Source of the DNA: Mycobacterium cookii
GTDB taxonomy: Bacteria > Actinomycetota > Actinomycetes > Mycobacteriales > Mycobacteriaceae
Assembly (NCBI RefSeq): GCF_010727945.1
Contig: NZ_AP022569.1
Location: forward strand, 2,232,001 to 2,296,000
Direction: 5' to 3'
DNA length: 64,000 nucleotides
Below, one piece after another: positions 37,456 to 51,205 of this stretch. How positions within the stretch are numbered: position 1 is the first letter of the stretch; the number at the start of each line of letters is the position of its first letter. Made by a program: the position numbers and the translations under genes. The notes beneath the pieces were generated by a model that was given only the letters and a program-made list of their open reading frames with translations, made no database searches and had not been told where the DNA came from.

Positions 37456-38409
37456 CTAACCGTCGGCGATCGAGAGCGCGATGCCGTCCAGGATGTCGTG
37501 CTCACTGACGGTCAGCGCGTCGATGCCGGCCCGGTCGCGTAGCGCGAACGCCAGTTCCTCGATCACAATCGCCCCGCCCCCGATCACGTCCACCCGGCCC
37601 TCGTGCATCGGCCCCAGTGCGGCCCGCGCAGCCCGGCTCATCCCGATCAGACCGTCACAGACTTCCAGCAGCCGCTCGCTGCCGACCCGGAGGAGATGGA
37701 TGGCCGCAGAGTCATAGGCCGTCATGCCCTGTGCAAGTGCCGCGACCGTCGTCATCGTTCCGGCCACCCCGACCCAGGTGCGGGCCTGCTCCACCGGAAC
37801 CACCCGCAGCGCCTCGCCGAGCCGCTCGCGAACGAGCTCACGGGCGGCGGCCACCTCGGCGGCTGTCGGCGGATCGGAATGCAGGCAGCGTTCGGTCAGC
37901 CGCACGCAGCCGATGTCGGCCGAGAAGCTCGCGGTGACGGTGTCGGTGCCCAGCACCACCTCGGTCGACCCGCCGCCCAGATCGACGATGACGAAAGGTC
38001 CCGCGGCGGAGTCCAATTCGTTGACCGCCCCGTGGAAGGACAGCTCGGCCTCTTCCACTCCGGTGATCACCTCGGCGATCGCGCCCTCGACCACGTGGCC
38101 GAGCACGTCGGCGGTCATCGCGAAAAAGACGTCGCGGTTGGCGGCGTCGCGGGTGGCCGAGGTCGCGACCATGCGTATCCGGCCGACACCGTGGGAGCTG
38201 CAAAGCGCGGCGTAATCCACCAACGCAGAACGGGTGCGCTGCAACGCCTCCAGCGCGAACTGGCCCGTGGCGTCGACGCCCTGGCCGAGTCGGACGATGC
38301 GCATCTCGCGATGCACATCGTGCAGCCGTCCGTCGACCTCCTCGGCGATCAGAAGCCGAATCGAGTTGGTGCCGCAGTCAATTGCGGCGACGCGCGCGTT
38401 CAAATCCAC
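37456..38409 (-). CDS. Ppx/GppA exopolyphosphatase family protein (Rv1026 type)
   Basis: The 317-residue protein matches Rv1026 (319 residues). It has RVAAIDCGTNSIRLLIAE, the first phosphate-binding loop of the ASKHA fold, VIVDLGGGSTEVVLG, the second loop, and GVAGTMTTVAALAQG. It lacks the C-terminal HD domain of long Ppx proteins. It hydrolyses polyphosphate or guanosine pentaphosphate. GTG start at 38409 overlaps the DUF501 gene stop by ten bases. It is the last gene of the eno-ftsB-DUF501-ppx series. Confidence 0.9.
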   Translation of the reverse strand: MDLNARVAAIDCGTNSIRLLIAEEVDGRLHDVHREMRIVRLGQGVDATGQFALEALQRTRSALVDYAALCSSHGVGRIRMVATSATRDAANRDVFFAMTADVLGHVVEGAIAEVITGVEEAELSFHGAVNELDSAAGPFVIVDLGGGSTEVVLGTDTVTASFSADIGCVRLTERCLHSDPPTAAEVAAARELVRERLGEALRVVPVEQARTWVGVAGTMTTVAALAQGMTAYDSAAIHLLRVGSERLLEVCDGLIGMSRAARAALGPMHEGRVDVIGGGAIVIEELAFALRDRAGIDALTVSEHDILDGIALSIADG

Positions 38410-38891
38410 TCCCCCGGCGTCAGGATTCCGGCCATCGCCGGCTCGGCGGCCAGCACCGCCAGCGCCTCATCGCCGAAGGGATTCGTTCCCGGTCCTGCGG
38501 CCAGCGAATGCGCGATCAGCACGTGCAGACACTTGACCCGATCAGGCATCCCGCCCGCGGAGACGTTGGTGCCCAACGGTTCGATCGCGTTGCGCTCGGC
38601 CAGATACGATTCGTGAGCTCGCCGATACGCGGCGGACAGTTCGGGTTCGCGGTGCAGCCGCTCGGTCATCTCCCGCATCATGCCGGTCGACTCCAGTCTG
38701 CTGGCGCCGGCCGTCAGCGCCGGATGAGTCAGGTAGTACAACGTCGGAAACGGCGTTCCGTCAGGCAGTTTCGGCGCTGTTCGGACGACGCCGGGTTCGC
38801 CGTTGGGACACCGGTAGGCGACTTCCAATACTCCTCGCGGCTCGCGACCGAGCTGGCGGGCCACCGCGTCGAGGTCAGCACGGTCAACCAC
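38400..38891 (-). CDS. DUF501 family protein (Rv1025 type)
   Basis: The 163-residue protein starts at GTG 38891, overlapping the ftsB-like stop (GTGGTTGA). It has the DUF501 pattern: LGREPRGVLEVAYRCPNGEP, TLYYLTHPALTAGASRLES and GTNVSAGGMPDRVKCLHVL-x-AHSL, with a conserved Cys. The family is universal in actinobacteria between ftsB and ppx and has no settled function. The conserved order with eno suggests a housekeeping role. Confidence 0.87.
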   Translation of the reverse strand: MVDRADLDAVARQLGREPRGVLEVAYRCPNGEPGVVRTAPKLPDGTPFPTLYYLTHPALTAGASRLESTGMMREMTERLHREPELSAAYRRAHESYLAERNAIEPLGTNVSAGGMPDRVKCLHVLIAHSLAAGPGTNPFGDEALAVLAAEPAMAGILTPGEWI

Positions 38892-39552
38892 CGGGCGGCG
38901 GCCCCGGACTAGGCTGCCGAGCCGGCGGGCCAGGCACCGGTGGCGGCGGCGCATCGGATGCGGGTGGCGTTGGAGGCCCGTGCGGGTTGTCGGCGATGGT
39001 GTGCCACAGCGACGTGTACCACGGGTCGTTCGTGGTCGCCGCGGTCGGCGTCGACCCCGGCTCGGCGGGCAGCGCCGCATTCGGCGGCAGTTGAATCTGA
39101 TACGGAATCTCCCCCGGCCTCACGAAGCCAAGGCGTTCGCGGGCTTGCGCCGCGATATATGCGGGGTCGGCGAGTTTGACCTTCTGCTGTTCGAGGTCGG
39201 TGATCTGACCACGCAGCGCGGCTTCGGAGGCGGCCAGCTGCTTCATCTCGGTGCGCTGCGCGAAGTAGGTCCGGACCGGGCCCGCGATGGTCAGCGTCAG
39301 CACGCAGACAACGGCGGCCAGGATCGCCGCCCGCCGCGCGGTCAGGCCGAGTCGCTGGTCGGACCGCTGCTCGGCCGATTCCGCAAGCGCCTGCTTGATC
39401 GGTTCGATGACTTCCGGCGCGGCCCGCGCCGTACCGGGCGCGCGACGGGCCCCCGCGGACTTGCGCGGCCGCCCGGCAACCGAATCGCCGCCTCGGCCCG
39501 GCCGTGAGGCCGGTGAGCGCCGCTTCGGTTCTGGCCGTTTGGATTCGGGCAT
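38884..39552 (-). CDS. FtsB/DivIC-type septum formation initiator (Rv1024 type)
   Basis: The 222-residue protein has a long basic N-terminal cytoplasmic part (KRPEPKRRSPASRPGRGG), one transmembrane helix (AAILAAVVCVLTLTIAG, about residues 75-95), then a coiled coil (EMKQLAASEAALRGQITDLEQQKVKL) and DPAYIAAQARERLGFVRPGEIPY, the FtsB/DivIC signature. The C-terminal 60 residues are Pro-rich. It is a divisome component linking FtsL and FtsQ. It is the second gene after eno, 21 bases downstream, as in other actinobacteria. Confidence 0.88.
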   Translation of the reverse strand: MPESKRPEPKRRSPASRPGRGGDSVAGRPRKSAGARRAPGTARAAPEVIEPIKQALAESAEQRSDQRLGLTARRAAILAAVVCVLTLTIAGPVRTYFAQRTEMKQLAASEAALRGQITDLEQQKVKLADPAYIAAQARERLGFVRPGEIPYQIQLPPNAALPAEPGSTPTAATTNDPWYTSLWHTIADNPHGPPTPPASDAPPPPVPGPPARQPSPGPPPGG

Positions 39553-39573
39553 CGGGGCTAGGGGCTATCCGGT

Positions 39574-40875
<1,302 letters not shown>

Positions 40876-40906
40876 TCACTGCAACCAGTAGCCTAAGGCC
40901 TGCGCG

Positions 40907-41638
40907 TCAGAGGGGGTGTCCCGCCGCGTACGCGGTGGCCCAGTCACGAACGGCGCGAGCATATTCGTCGGAGTCGTTGTAGGCCCACAGCGCCGTTATC
41001 CAGCCCCGTGGTGTGGCGAGATCCTTGCCTCGCCAACACAGGTATCCCGCGGCCGACAGCGCGGCGTCGTCAATGTTGTCGACGTCGGCCTTGTTGTCGT
41101 TGTTGGCGTCCACCCCGTATTCCCGCCAGGTCTCCGGAATGAACTGCATCGGTCCCATCGCCCGAACGGTGTCCGACTCGCTGCCCATGGCACCCGGATC
41201 GCTGTCGATGATGCGCATGGTGCCGTTGGTGCCGTCCAGCACCACACCTCTGATCGGCGGACGCACGTCGCCGTTGGGAGACAGGATCGCGTGGTGGTAA
41301 GTGCCGTGATGGCTTTCGACCTGACCGATGCCGGCCAGCGTCGTCCACGCGATGTGGCAGTTGGGGTTCTCCACCTCGGCGACCCGGGCCGCGTAGCCGT
41401 AGGCCTCGAGCGCGGTCACCGGAATTTTCAGGGCGGCGGAATGAGCGGCCGCCCACTCGTGCAGCTGGTCAGCGGGTCGTCCCTTGGCGTGGGTGTCGAC
41501 CGGCGGGACCGCGGCGCCCGGTGGTGGCGGAACCCCTTTGGGAATGAAGGGGCCCAGCTGCCAGCTGCAGCTGGATGCCAACAGCAGCGCCGTTGCGCCT
41601 AAGACGGCCAACGTGCGCAGCCAACGGACCGCCGACAC
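40907..41638 (-). CDS. lpqU: Lytic transglycosylase lipoprotein LpqU
   Basis: Starting at GTG 41638, eight bases after AGGGG, the protein is 243 residues, the length of M. tuberculosis LpqU (Rv1022). The signal peptide ends in LLLASSC, with the lipidated cysteine near residue 24. The enzyme domain has GIGQVESHHGTYHH, with Glu as the catalytic acid, AMGPMQFIPETWREYGVDAN and NIDDAALSAAGYLCW, the family 2/MltB-like muramidase layout. It cleaves the glycan strands of peptidoglycan from the outer face of the membrane. Confidence 0.9.
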   Translation of the reverse strand: MSAVRWLRTLAVLGATALLLASSCSWQLGPFIPKGVPPPPGAAVPPVDTHAKGRPADQLHEWAAAHSAALKIPVTALEAYGYAARVAEVENPNCHIAWTTLAGIGQVESHHGTYHHAILSPNGDVRPPIRGVVLDGTNGTMRIIDSDPGAMGSESDTVRAMGPMQFIPETWREYGVDANNDNKADVDNIDDAALSAAGYLCWRGKDLATPRGWITALWAYNDSDEYARAVRDWATAYAAGHPL

Positions 41639-41812
41639 TTCAAACACCCCTAAAACACGATTCCTCGACCATGGTCCCACGCGAATCGAGCAGGTCACCG
41701 CCACCCGGGCGGCCGATGTCGGCGATATGGGGGCTATCCAGCAGCGATGATCAGCGCCGGGGCGGTATTCAGCCCTGGTCTGGACGCGCCCCGGGCGTGT
41801 CGGACATCACCG

Positions 41813-42798
41813 TCATTCCGCGGATCCGACGTCTGAAACCCCGGCTTCACCGGCCACCTCGTCGTCGGCGTCCACCGCCGGCCAGTGTTCGCGCCACTCC
41901 TGCTCTCTGATCGCACCGGCCGGGGCGATCTCCAAGTCTGCGGCGATGTCACCTGCCCGTCGCTCGACGGTGATCGCCTTCTCGACGCCGCGGACGGTGT
42001 CCATGAATTCCAAAACGGCTGTGCGCAAGGAGTTCTCGGCATCGATCTCAGCTGTCACGGTGATCGACGTGAGTTCGCCCGGAATCAGATCGATGGGGAG
42101 ACCGGCCCGAGTGACACGCTGGATCACCTTCTGCGCCAATGCCAAAGCGGGCTGGCCGGTGGGCACGTCGTCCATCACCGAGGTGCGGGGCTTCTCCAGC
42201 GCCTTGCGCTCTTCCCACTGGGCGAGCTGGTCGTCGAGTGAAATCGATTCGCCGGCAAGAACTCCCGGAGCCCGGTTGCCCAGCTTTCGCAGCAGCGCGT
42301 CGGCGACGTCGTCGATGGTGAACGGATGTTGCGGTGCATCTTCGGCGATCCGGGCGTGGAACAGCACCTGCAGCAGGACGTCGCCGAGCTCGTCCCGCAA
42401 GGCATCGGCGTCGCCGCTGTGCACCGCGTCGAACAGCTCGTAAGTCTCCTCGAGCAAAAACCTGCGCAGCGAATCGTGTGTCTGCTCGCTCTCCCATGGG
42501 CCCGCGGTTCGCAGTTTGTCCATCATCGCGACGGCGTCGACCAGGCGCTCCCCGGGTTGCTGGCCGGGCGCGGCTATCAGGCGCTCCCCGGCGGCCAGTC
42601 GCGCGGTGACCGATGGATGGTCGGGGTCCGAGGACAGCAGCACCGGAGCATCCTCGCCGGTGTGCGCCGAGCGCGCCGCCGGCAGCGACCAGGGCACCGC
42701 GACGGGCATCTCCTCGGTGTACTGCACCTCACCGGTGAGCAACTCGATCGCTTCGACCGGAACCAGCGACGGGCGCCGCGGGTCGACCAAAATGACGG

Positions 42799-42802
<4 letters not shown>
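41813..42802 (-). CDS. mazG: Nucleoside triphosphate pyrophosphohydrolase MazG
   Basis: The 329-residue protein matches Rv1021 (325 residues). The MazG domain has [16 protein letters not shown] and [21 protein letters not shown], the EExxE and ExxD metal-binding motifs, and HPHVF-type [10 protein letters not shown] context. It hydrolyses (d)NTPs, including oxidised ones, to monophosphates. The first 100 residues are a mycobacterial addition. The TTG start at 42802 overlaps the mfd stop (TTGA), so the pair is translationally coupled. Confidence 0.92.
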
Positions 42803-46419
<3,617 letters not shown>

Positions 46420-46524
46420 GATGCCGCCATTGTATGGGTTACGAGATCGTCAAATTTCGGCCGTGCTTCGTCAAGGACGCGTAAGGGACGCCACATTCCA
46501 GCGCACCGCGCGGAGGCTGAAGTC

Positions 46525-47871
46525 ATGACATCGACTTTGCCCGACATACTGCCCTGCTTAGGTTTTGCGGCGCCGCCGCGGTTTCACCCGGCGATCTGGC
46601 CGCTGACCGCCCACGCCGATGACGACGGACGCCTCTGCATCGGTGAGATACCTCTCACCGACATCGCCGACGAGTTCGGCACTCCGACCCATGTGATCGA
46701 CGAGGCCGACTTTCGGAGCCGTGCCCGCGGCTATCGCGCAGCGCTGGGCGGTATCGAGGTGCTCTATGCCGGCAAGTCCCTGCTGACCATCGCCGTGGCG
46801 CGCTGGGTGCACGAGGAAGGGCTGGGACTCGACGTGTGCTCGGCCGGCGAGCTGGCCGTCGCAATGGCAGGCGGGGTGGAAAAGTCCCGCATCGTCATGC
46901 ACGGCAACGCGAAGTCGCACGAAGATCTACGCGCCGCGGTGCGTTTCGGAGTCGGGCGCGTCGTGCTCGATTCGAGCATCGAGATCACCGACCTCGCCGG
47001 TCTGGCGGAGCAACGGCAGCGAGTTCTGATTCGGGTGACGCCCGATCTCGACATCCACGGTCACCGCGCGGTCACGACTGGGGTCAGTGACCAGAAGTTC
47101 GGGTTCGCCCTCGACGGTGGTCACGCCGCCGACGCCGTCACGCGAGTGCTCTCGCACCCCAGCCTGCGGCTGATCGGATTGCATTGCCACCTCGGCTCAC
47201 AGGTCACCGATGCGGCGATCTACGCCGAGGCGATCCGCCGGATGATCGCCGCCATGGCCGACGTCCGGGCCCGGCACGGAATCATCCTGACCGAGCTGAA
47301 CATCGGTGGTGGCCACGGAGTTCCGTATCTGGCCGGCGACCCGCAGCTCAACCTCGACGAGCTGGCCCGGGTGATCGACGACGCACTGGACTCGGCCTGT
47401 GCTGCTGAGCGATTTCCGCGCCCGACGATCGTCGTGGAACCCGGCCGGGCAATCAGCGCGCGCGCCGGCGTCACGGTGTATCAGGTGCGCGGCGTCAAAT
47501 CACAGCCGGGCGGACGCACCTTCGTCGCGATCGACGGGGGGATGAGTGACAACCCACGGGTGTCGCTGTACGGGGCCAAATACACTGTTGCGCTTGCCAA
47601 TCGCCATTCCCTCGCGCCAAGACGACGGGTCACCATAGCGGGGCGGCATTGTGAGGCGGGCGACGAGATCGCCCGCGACATCGAGCTACCGGCCGATGTG
47701 CGGCCGGGCGACCTGCTCGCGGTGGCCTGCACCGGCGCTTATCACCACAGCATGGCCTCGAACTACAACATGGTCGGCCGGCCGCCACTGATTGCGGTCA
47801 AGGACGGCCGGGCCCGCGAGTTGGTCCGCCGCGAAACGACGGCCGACGTGTTGTCCCGCGACCGTGGCTGA
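46525..47871 (+). CDS. Diaminopimelate decarboxylase-like PLP enzyme (second LysA type)
   Basis: The 448-residue fold-III PLP enzyme has the lysine of EVLYAGKSLL (near residue 82), HCHLGSQV, the phosphate-binding NIGGGHGVPYLAGDP, EPGRAISARAG, the active-site cysteine in GRHCEAGDEI, and GAYHHSMASNYNMVGRPP. These are the LysA features. It decarboxylates meso-diaminopimelate or a related amino acid. ATG 46525 follows CGGAGG. The usual mycobacterial lysA lies elsewhere beside thrA-argS, and this spot (between mfd and the Rv1019-type regulator) has none in M. tuberculosis, so it is an extra paralogue. Confidence 0.85.
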   Translation: MTSTLPDILPCLGFAAPPRFHPAIWPLTAHADDDGRLCIGEIPLTDIADEFGTPTHVIDEADFRSRARGYRAALGGIEVLYAGKSLLTIAVARWVHEEGLGLDVCSAGELAVAMAGGVEKSRIVMHGNAKSHEDLRAAVRFGVGRVVLDSSIEITDLAGLAEQRQRVLIRVTPDLDIHGHRAVTTGVSDQKFGFALDGGHAADAVTRVLSHPSLRLIGLHCHLGSQVTDAAIYAEAIRRMIAAMADVRARHGIILTELNIGGGHGVPYLAGDPQLNLDELARVIDDALDSACAAERFPRPTIVVEPGRAISARAGVTVYQVRGVKSQPGGRTFVAIDGGMSDNPRVSLYGAKYTVALANRHSLAPRRRVTIAGRHCEAGDEIARDIELPADVRPGDLLAVACTGAYHHSMASNYNMVGRPPLIAVKDGRARELVRRETTADVLSRDRG

Positions 47872-47897
47872 CATTTGCGCTCCGTCGTCTAACTGTT

Positions 47898-47938
47898 CGG
47901 CTTCTCCTCGGGCCGCTCGCGGCCCGCATCGTCGCCGA
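47898..47938. repeat. Dispersed intergenic repeat, copy 2
   Basis: This 41-base stretch matches 5761-5800 with four substitutions and one indel; 47919-47938 is identical over 20 bases. It lies between the convergent lysA-like and TetR genes. Confidence 0.6.
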
Positions 47939-47939
47939 A

Positions 47940-48575
47940 CTACTCGTCCTGCAGGTGAGGGTCGGCTTCCAGATGGGTCAGCCCGTTCCACACCAGATTG
48001 ACCAGATGCGCGGCGACGACTTCTTTCTTCGGTTCCCGGGTGTCGAGCCACCACTGCGCGGTCATCGACACCGACCCGACCAGCGCCTGGGCGTAGAGCG
48101 GGGCGAGGTCGGAGTCCAGGCCGCGGCGGGCGAAGTCACCGGCCAGAATGGAACTGACCTGGCTGACCGCGTCGTTGAGCAAGCTCGAGTACGTGCCCGA
48201 ACTGATCGACGCCGGTGAGTCGCGGATCATGATGCGGAAGCCGTCGGTGTGTTCTTCGACATAGGTGAGCAACGCCAGCGCCACCCGTTCGACCCGCACC
48301 CGCGATCTGTTGTTGGTCAGCGAGGACGTGATCCCGTCCAGCAACGCCGACATCTCCCGGTCGACGACGACCGCATAAAGGCCTTCTTTGCCGCCGAAGT
48401 GCTCGTAGACGACGGGCTTGGAGACGTTCGCGCGAAGGGCGATCTCCTCGATCGATGTACCTTCGTAACCGCGCTCGGCGAACAGCGATCGCGCGATGTC
48501 GATGAGTTGGTGGCGGCGCTCGCTACCGGTCATCCTGGTGCGGGGCGCCCGCGTTTCCTTGTCCGGCGCGGCCAC
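47940..48575 (-). CDS. TetR/AcrR-family transcriptional regulator (Rv1019 type)
   Basis: The 211-residue protein has the TetR helix-turn-helix near residues 25-65: LIDIARSLFAERGYEGTSIEEIALRANVSKPVVYEHFGGKEGLY. The rest is a ligand domain with RIMIRDSPASISSGTYSSLL. Rv1019 (197 residues) is the likely counterpart. Ligand and targets are unknown; it could control itself, tRNA-proximal genes or the mfd region. GTG start at 48575. Confidence 0.88.
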   Translation of the reverse strand: MAAPDKETRAPRTRMTGSERRHQLIDIARSLFAERGYEGTSIEEIALRANVSKPVVYEHFGGKEGLYAVVVDREMSALLDGITSSLTNNRSRVRVERVALALLTYVEEHTDGFRIMIRDSPASISSGTYSSLLNDAVSQVSSILAGDFARRGLDSDLAPLYAQALVGSVSMTAQWWLDTREPKKEVVAAHLVNLVWNGLTHLEADPHLQDE

Positions 48576-48686
48576 GCCTAACAGGCTATCGGGTCGAACC
48601 CGCCGGAGCGGACGCCTTGGCTGCGGTCCGCGATTGGGCCGCCCGGTCGTCTAGAGTGGACGCGGTTTAACCGCTGGTCGTAACGA

Positions 48687-48758
48687 TCCGTCGTGGTGTA
48701 ATCGGCAGCACTTCTGATTTTGGTTCAGACAGTTCAGGTTCGAGTCCTGGCGACGGAG
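48687..48758 (+). tRNA. tRNA-Gln (UUG)
   Basis: The 72-base gene has acceptor stem TCCGTCG/CGACGGA, D loop TAATCGGCAGCA, anticodon loop TTTTGGT (anticodon TTG, reading CAA), and T loop TTCGAGT. The discriminator is G, as expected for glutamine. The order TetR gene then tRNA-Gln is as near Rv1019 in M. tuberculosis, but the usual downstream glmU is not present. Confidence 0.92.
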
Positions 48759-49310
48759 CTCCCCATGTGAGCTCGACCACTCCGATTCAGATAGTTCACG
48801 AGCCGCTCCCCGCCCTGCAAAGGCTGACTACGAGCGCTGTCAATTCAATTCGAACATAGCCCTTGCCCTTTCTCAGGCATTGCTGATGAGCAATTGAGAA
48901 TTACTGCAACCTGTGGATCATTTGTATCGCCCAGCAGACCGGTTAGCTTGGCGCCCACGAGAAATTGTGCCTATTTGCCGAGCAAATTCGGTAGTTCTAA
49001 TGCGCGATAATCGGCAGGCGCGCGGACCGTGCTCCCAAGCCTGGGCCAGCGCTCTCAGCTGCGACACAGCATTGCCGATTTCGGCGTTACGTTGCAGGTC
49101 AGCGGGTGGAAAGTGTAATACTATGACCTGAGCCTGGCTGGCGACGACGATCGCCTGCGTTCTCCAAATGGCTTATTCCAATAATTGAATATCGTTTCTA
49201 GTGAGTTTGTGAGTACCAGGTTCATGAAGCAGCCGGAACTCATTCAATGAGCACCAAAAGTGCCACGAAACAAACTGGAAGTTGGCGCCCTCGCGAGGGA
49301 AGGGACCCAC
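48759..49310. other. Long intergenic region after tRNA-Gln
   Basis: These 552 bases are poorer in GC than the flanks and hold no convincing gene. TTCAGATAGTTCA at 48785-48797 repeats, with one change, the TTCAGACAGTTCA of the tRNA-Gln anticodon and variable region, as a remnant of recombination would. A hairpin with arms ATTGCT (48879-48884) and AGCAAT (48889-48894), extended by TCTCA/TGAGA, lies further on. A 72-codon frame at 48913-49131 has no family features. Confidence 0.5.
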
Positions 49311-50051
49311 ATGACCACTGTTTCGCTGGATTTCACGTCCGCTGATGAGTTCATTCTGCCCAAGAGCCTCAGCTGGCGAGACACCCACATCAACTGCACG
49401 CTGGTCGTTGCACAGCCATCTACCGACCGCGCGTTGTGGTCGGAATTCGTCGCGGGCGCACACCGCAGCTACTGCAAGCGCGGCGTAGAGGCCGCGCTGG
49501 ACATCGACGTGATGCGCACCGGGTCCGACACCGTGATGTTCTTCGCGGTGCTCGACGACGCCGGCCGCATGCTGGCGGGGCTGCGCGCCAAGGGGCCGCT
49601 GCACTCCGCAGACGAATCGCACGCTGTCATCGAATGGGCCGGCCAGCCGAGCCAGCAAGCGGTCCGGGACATGATCAACACCCGCGTACCGTTCGGCGTC
49701 CTGGAGATGAAGTCGGGGTGGGTGGCCGACGACGCGGATCGGGATCTCGACCTGACCACCCCGCTGGCCCGCAGCGCCTTTCACATGATGACCCTGATCG
49801 ATGTGCAATTCTGCATGGCGACAGCGGCAGCCTACGTACTCAACCGGTGGCGCAGCTCTGGCGGGCTGGTGGCGGGGATCCCCGCGACGCCCTACCCCGA
49901 CGAGCGCTATCAGACCAAGATGATTTGGTGGAACCGGCGCGATTTCGTGCCGCACGCCGAGCCGGCTCAGGTCGCGAAAATCCTCACCGAGACAAGCCGA
50001 TTGGCCCACGCATTCGACCAGGGTCGCGGGAGAAGGTTGTTGTCGGGCTAG
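49311..50051 (+). CDS. GNAT-like protein, possible acyl-ACP-dependent N-acyltransferase
   Basis: The 246-residue protein starts at ATG 49311 after GAGGGAAGGGA. It has no familiar name. The strand pattern VMFFAVLDDAGRMLAGLRAKG, then GVLEMKSGWVAD, and a long helix followed by AGIPATPYPDERYQTKMIWW resembles GNAT-fold enzymes of the autoinducer-synthase and N-acyl-amino-acid-synthase (FeeM) type, which use acyl-ACP as donor. Its stop overlaps that of a convergent acyl carrier protein gene by three bases, and the operon opposite makes an acyl-ACP. The acyltransferase role is inference; the acceptor is unknown. Confidence 0.5.
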   Translation: MTTVSLDFTSADEFILPKSLSWRDTHINCTLVVAQPSTDRALWSEFVAGAHRSYCKRGVEAALDIDVMRTGSDTVMFFAVLDDAGRMLAGLRAKGPLHSADESHAVIEWAGQPSQQAVRDMINTRVPFGVLEMKSGWVADDADRDLDLTTPLARSAFHMMTLIDVQFCMATAAAYVLNRWRSSGGLVAGIPATPYPDERYQTKMIWWNRRDFVPHAEPAQVAKILTETSRLAHAFDQGRGRRLLSG

Positions 50052-50290
50052 TCGTCGCCGTTCGCGATGCAGCGGGCGAGCTGCTCGATCGTCGGATAGT
50101 TGTACGGCAGCGCGGCGGACAGCGGGCGGCCGACGAAGTCTTCCAGTTCGCCAACCAGCCTGACCGCGTCCGCCGAATCCAGACCCAGTTTGTCGAAACG
50201 CCGTGTGCGATCGACCTCGTTGGCCGGCGTGCCAGTCCGGTCGGCAACCTGCTCGGCCAGCATCGCTTCGATCTCGTCGTAGCTCTTCAC
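50048..50290 (-). CDS. Acyl carrier protein
   Basis: The 80-residue protein has the phosphopantetheine site in KLGLDSADAVRLVGELE, Ser39, and the usual four-helix ACP length. It carries the acyl chain as a thioester. It is not the fatty-acid-synthase AcpM, which is longer. It is the last gene of the FAAL-desaturase-methyltransferase operon, 39 bases downstream of the methyltransferase. A dedicated ACP beside a FAAL usually receives the activated fatty acid directly. Confidence 0.9.
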   Translation of the reverse strand: MKSYDEIEAMLAEQVADRTGTPANEVDRTRRFDKLGLDSADAVRLVGELEDFVGRPLSAALPYNYPTIEQLARCIANGDD

Positions 50291-50329
50291 CGCAACCTCT
50301 CCTGGATTACCAATCGCGTCCGTCCCAGC

Positions 50330-51205
50330 TCACCAGCGGCCCGGCATGTCGATCCGGCGCATGGTCACCCGCAGCAGCGTGAACGCGCCGAGTTCCATCG
50401 AGTACGCGAACATCCGCAGGTAACGCTCGTAGCGGGCGACGAGTTCTTCGCTGGACACCGCGACCGCCTCGTCCCGCCGTGCCCGCAGGCGATCGAACCA
50501 CGCCCGTAGCGTCTTGACGTAGTCATCGCGATCGTTTCGCACTCGTTCGATTTCGAGCTCCATCTCCGCGGCGCGGGCGATATCGGCAAGTCGCGGCAGT
50601 TCCGACTCCGGGAAGATCTCGTCGACGATGAAGCGGTCGCGCAGCGGTCGATCCCGCGGAATGTCGCCATAGGCGATGGTCTGCAACGACAGGCGGCCAC
50701 CCGGCTTGAGCCAACCGCGGCACGCGCTGAAGAACTGGCGGTACGCCTCGACCTGCTCCTCGCCGGACAACCCGAAACGCGCGAAGTGCTCGAACGCACC
50801 GACCGAGATGATCGCGTCGAAAGGCTCGGCCGGCTCGTAGCCACTCCAACCGCGCTCGTGGATCTCGACATTCGCCGGTGCAATACCGCGGAGGTACTGG
50901 GCCTGCGCATCCGAAAGGGTCAGTCCCACGGCGTGTTGTACGCCGTGGGAGCCGACCATGTGCATGATCTGCGCACCCCAGCCACAACCGATGTCGAGCA
51001 CTCGCGCGGCGCCGGCCGCACCTGCCTGCTGGACGTGGTAGTCGAGTTTGCGTCGCTGCGCGCGCTCCAAGTCGTCGTCGGGGCCTTCCCACATGGCGCA
51101 TGAGTAAGCCATCGTCGGATCAAGCCAGATCCGCCAGAAGTCGTTTCCAACGTCGTAGTGATGGCGAATCGCGGACGGACTGGCGCCCAGATATGTATCG
51201 CTCAA
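50330..51205 (-). CDS. Cyclopropane-fatty-acid-synthase-type SAM methyltransferase
   Basis: From TTG 51205 (overlapping the desaturase stop as TTGA) the protein is 291 residues, MSDTYLGASPSAIRHHYDVG. No better start is in frame near this point. It has the mycolic acid cyclopropane synthase pattern: HYDVGNDFWRIWLDPTMAYSCAMWEG, motif I VLDIGCGWGAQIMHM, and SVGAFEHFARFG. Such enzymes add a methyl or methylene to a double bond in an acyl chain. After the desaturase that makes a double bond, this one would cyclopropanate or methylate the same acyl-ACP. Confidence 0.85.
   Translation of the reverse strand: MSDTYLGASPSAIRHHYDVGNDFWRIWLDPTMAYSCAMWEGPDDDLERAQRRKLDYHVQQAGAAGAARVLDIGCGWGAQIMHMVGSHGVQHAVGLTLSDAQAQYLRGIAPANVEIHERGWSGYEPAEPFDAIISVGAFEHFARFGLSGEEQVEAYRQFFSACRGWLKPGGRLSLQTIAYGDIPRDRPLRDRFIVDEIFPESELPRLADIARAAEMELEIERVRNDRDDYVKTLRAWFDRLRARRDEAVAVSSEELVARYERYLRMFAYSMELGAFTLLRVTMRRIDMPGRW

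Noticed and set aside
48913..49131. 72-codon frame after tRNA-Gln
   Set aside because: No ribosome site, no family features, AT-rich region.
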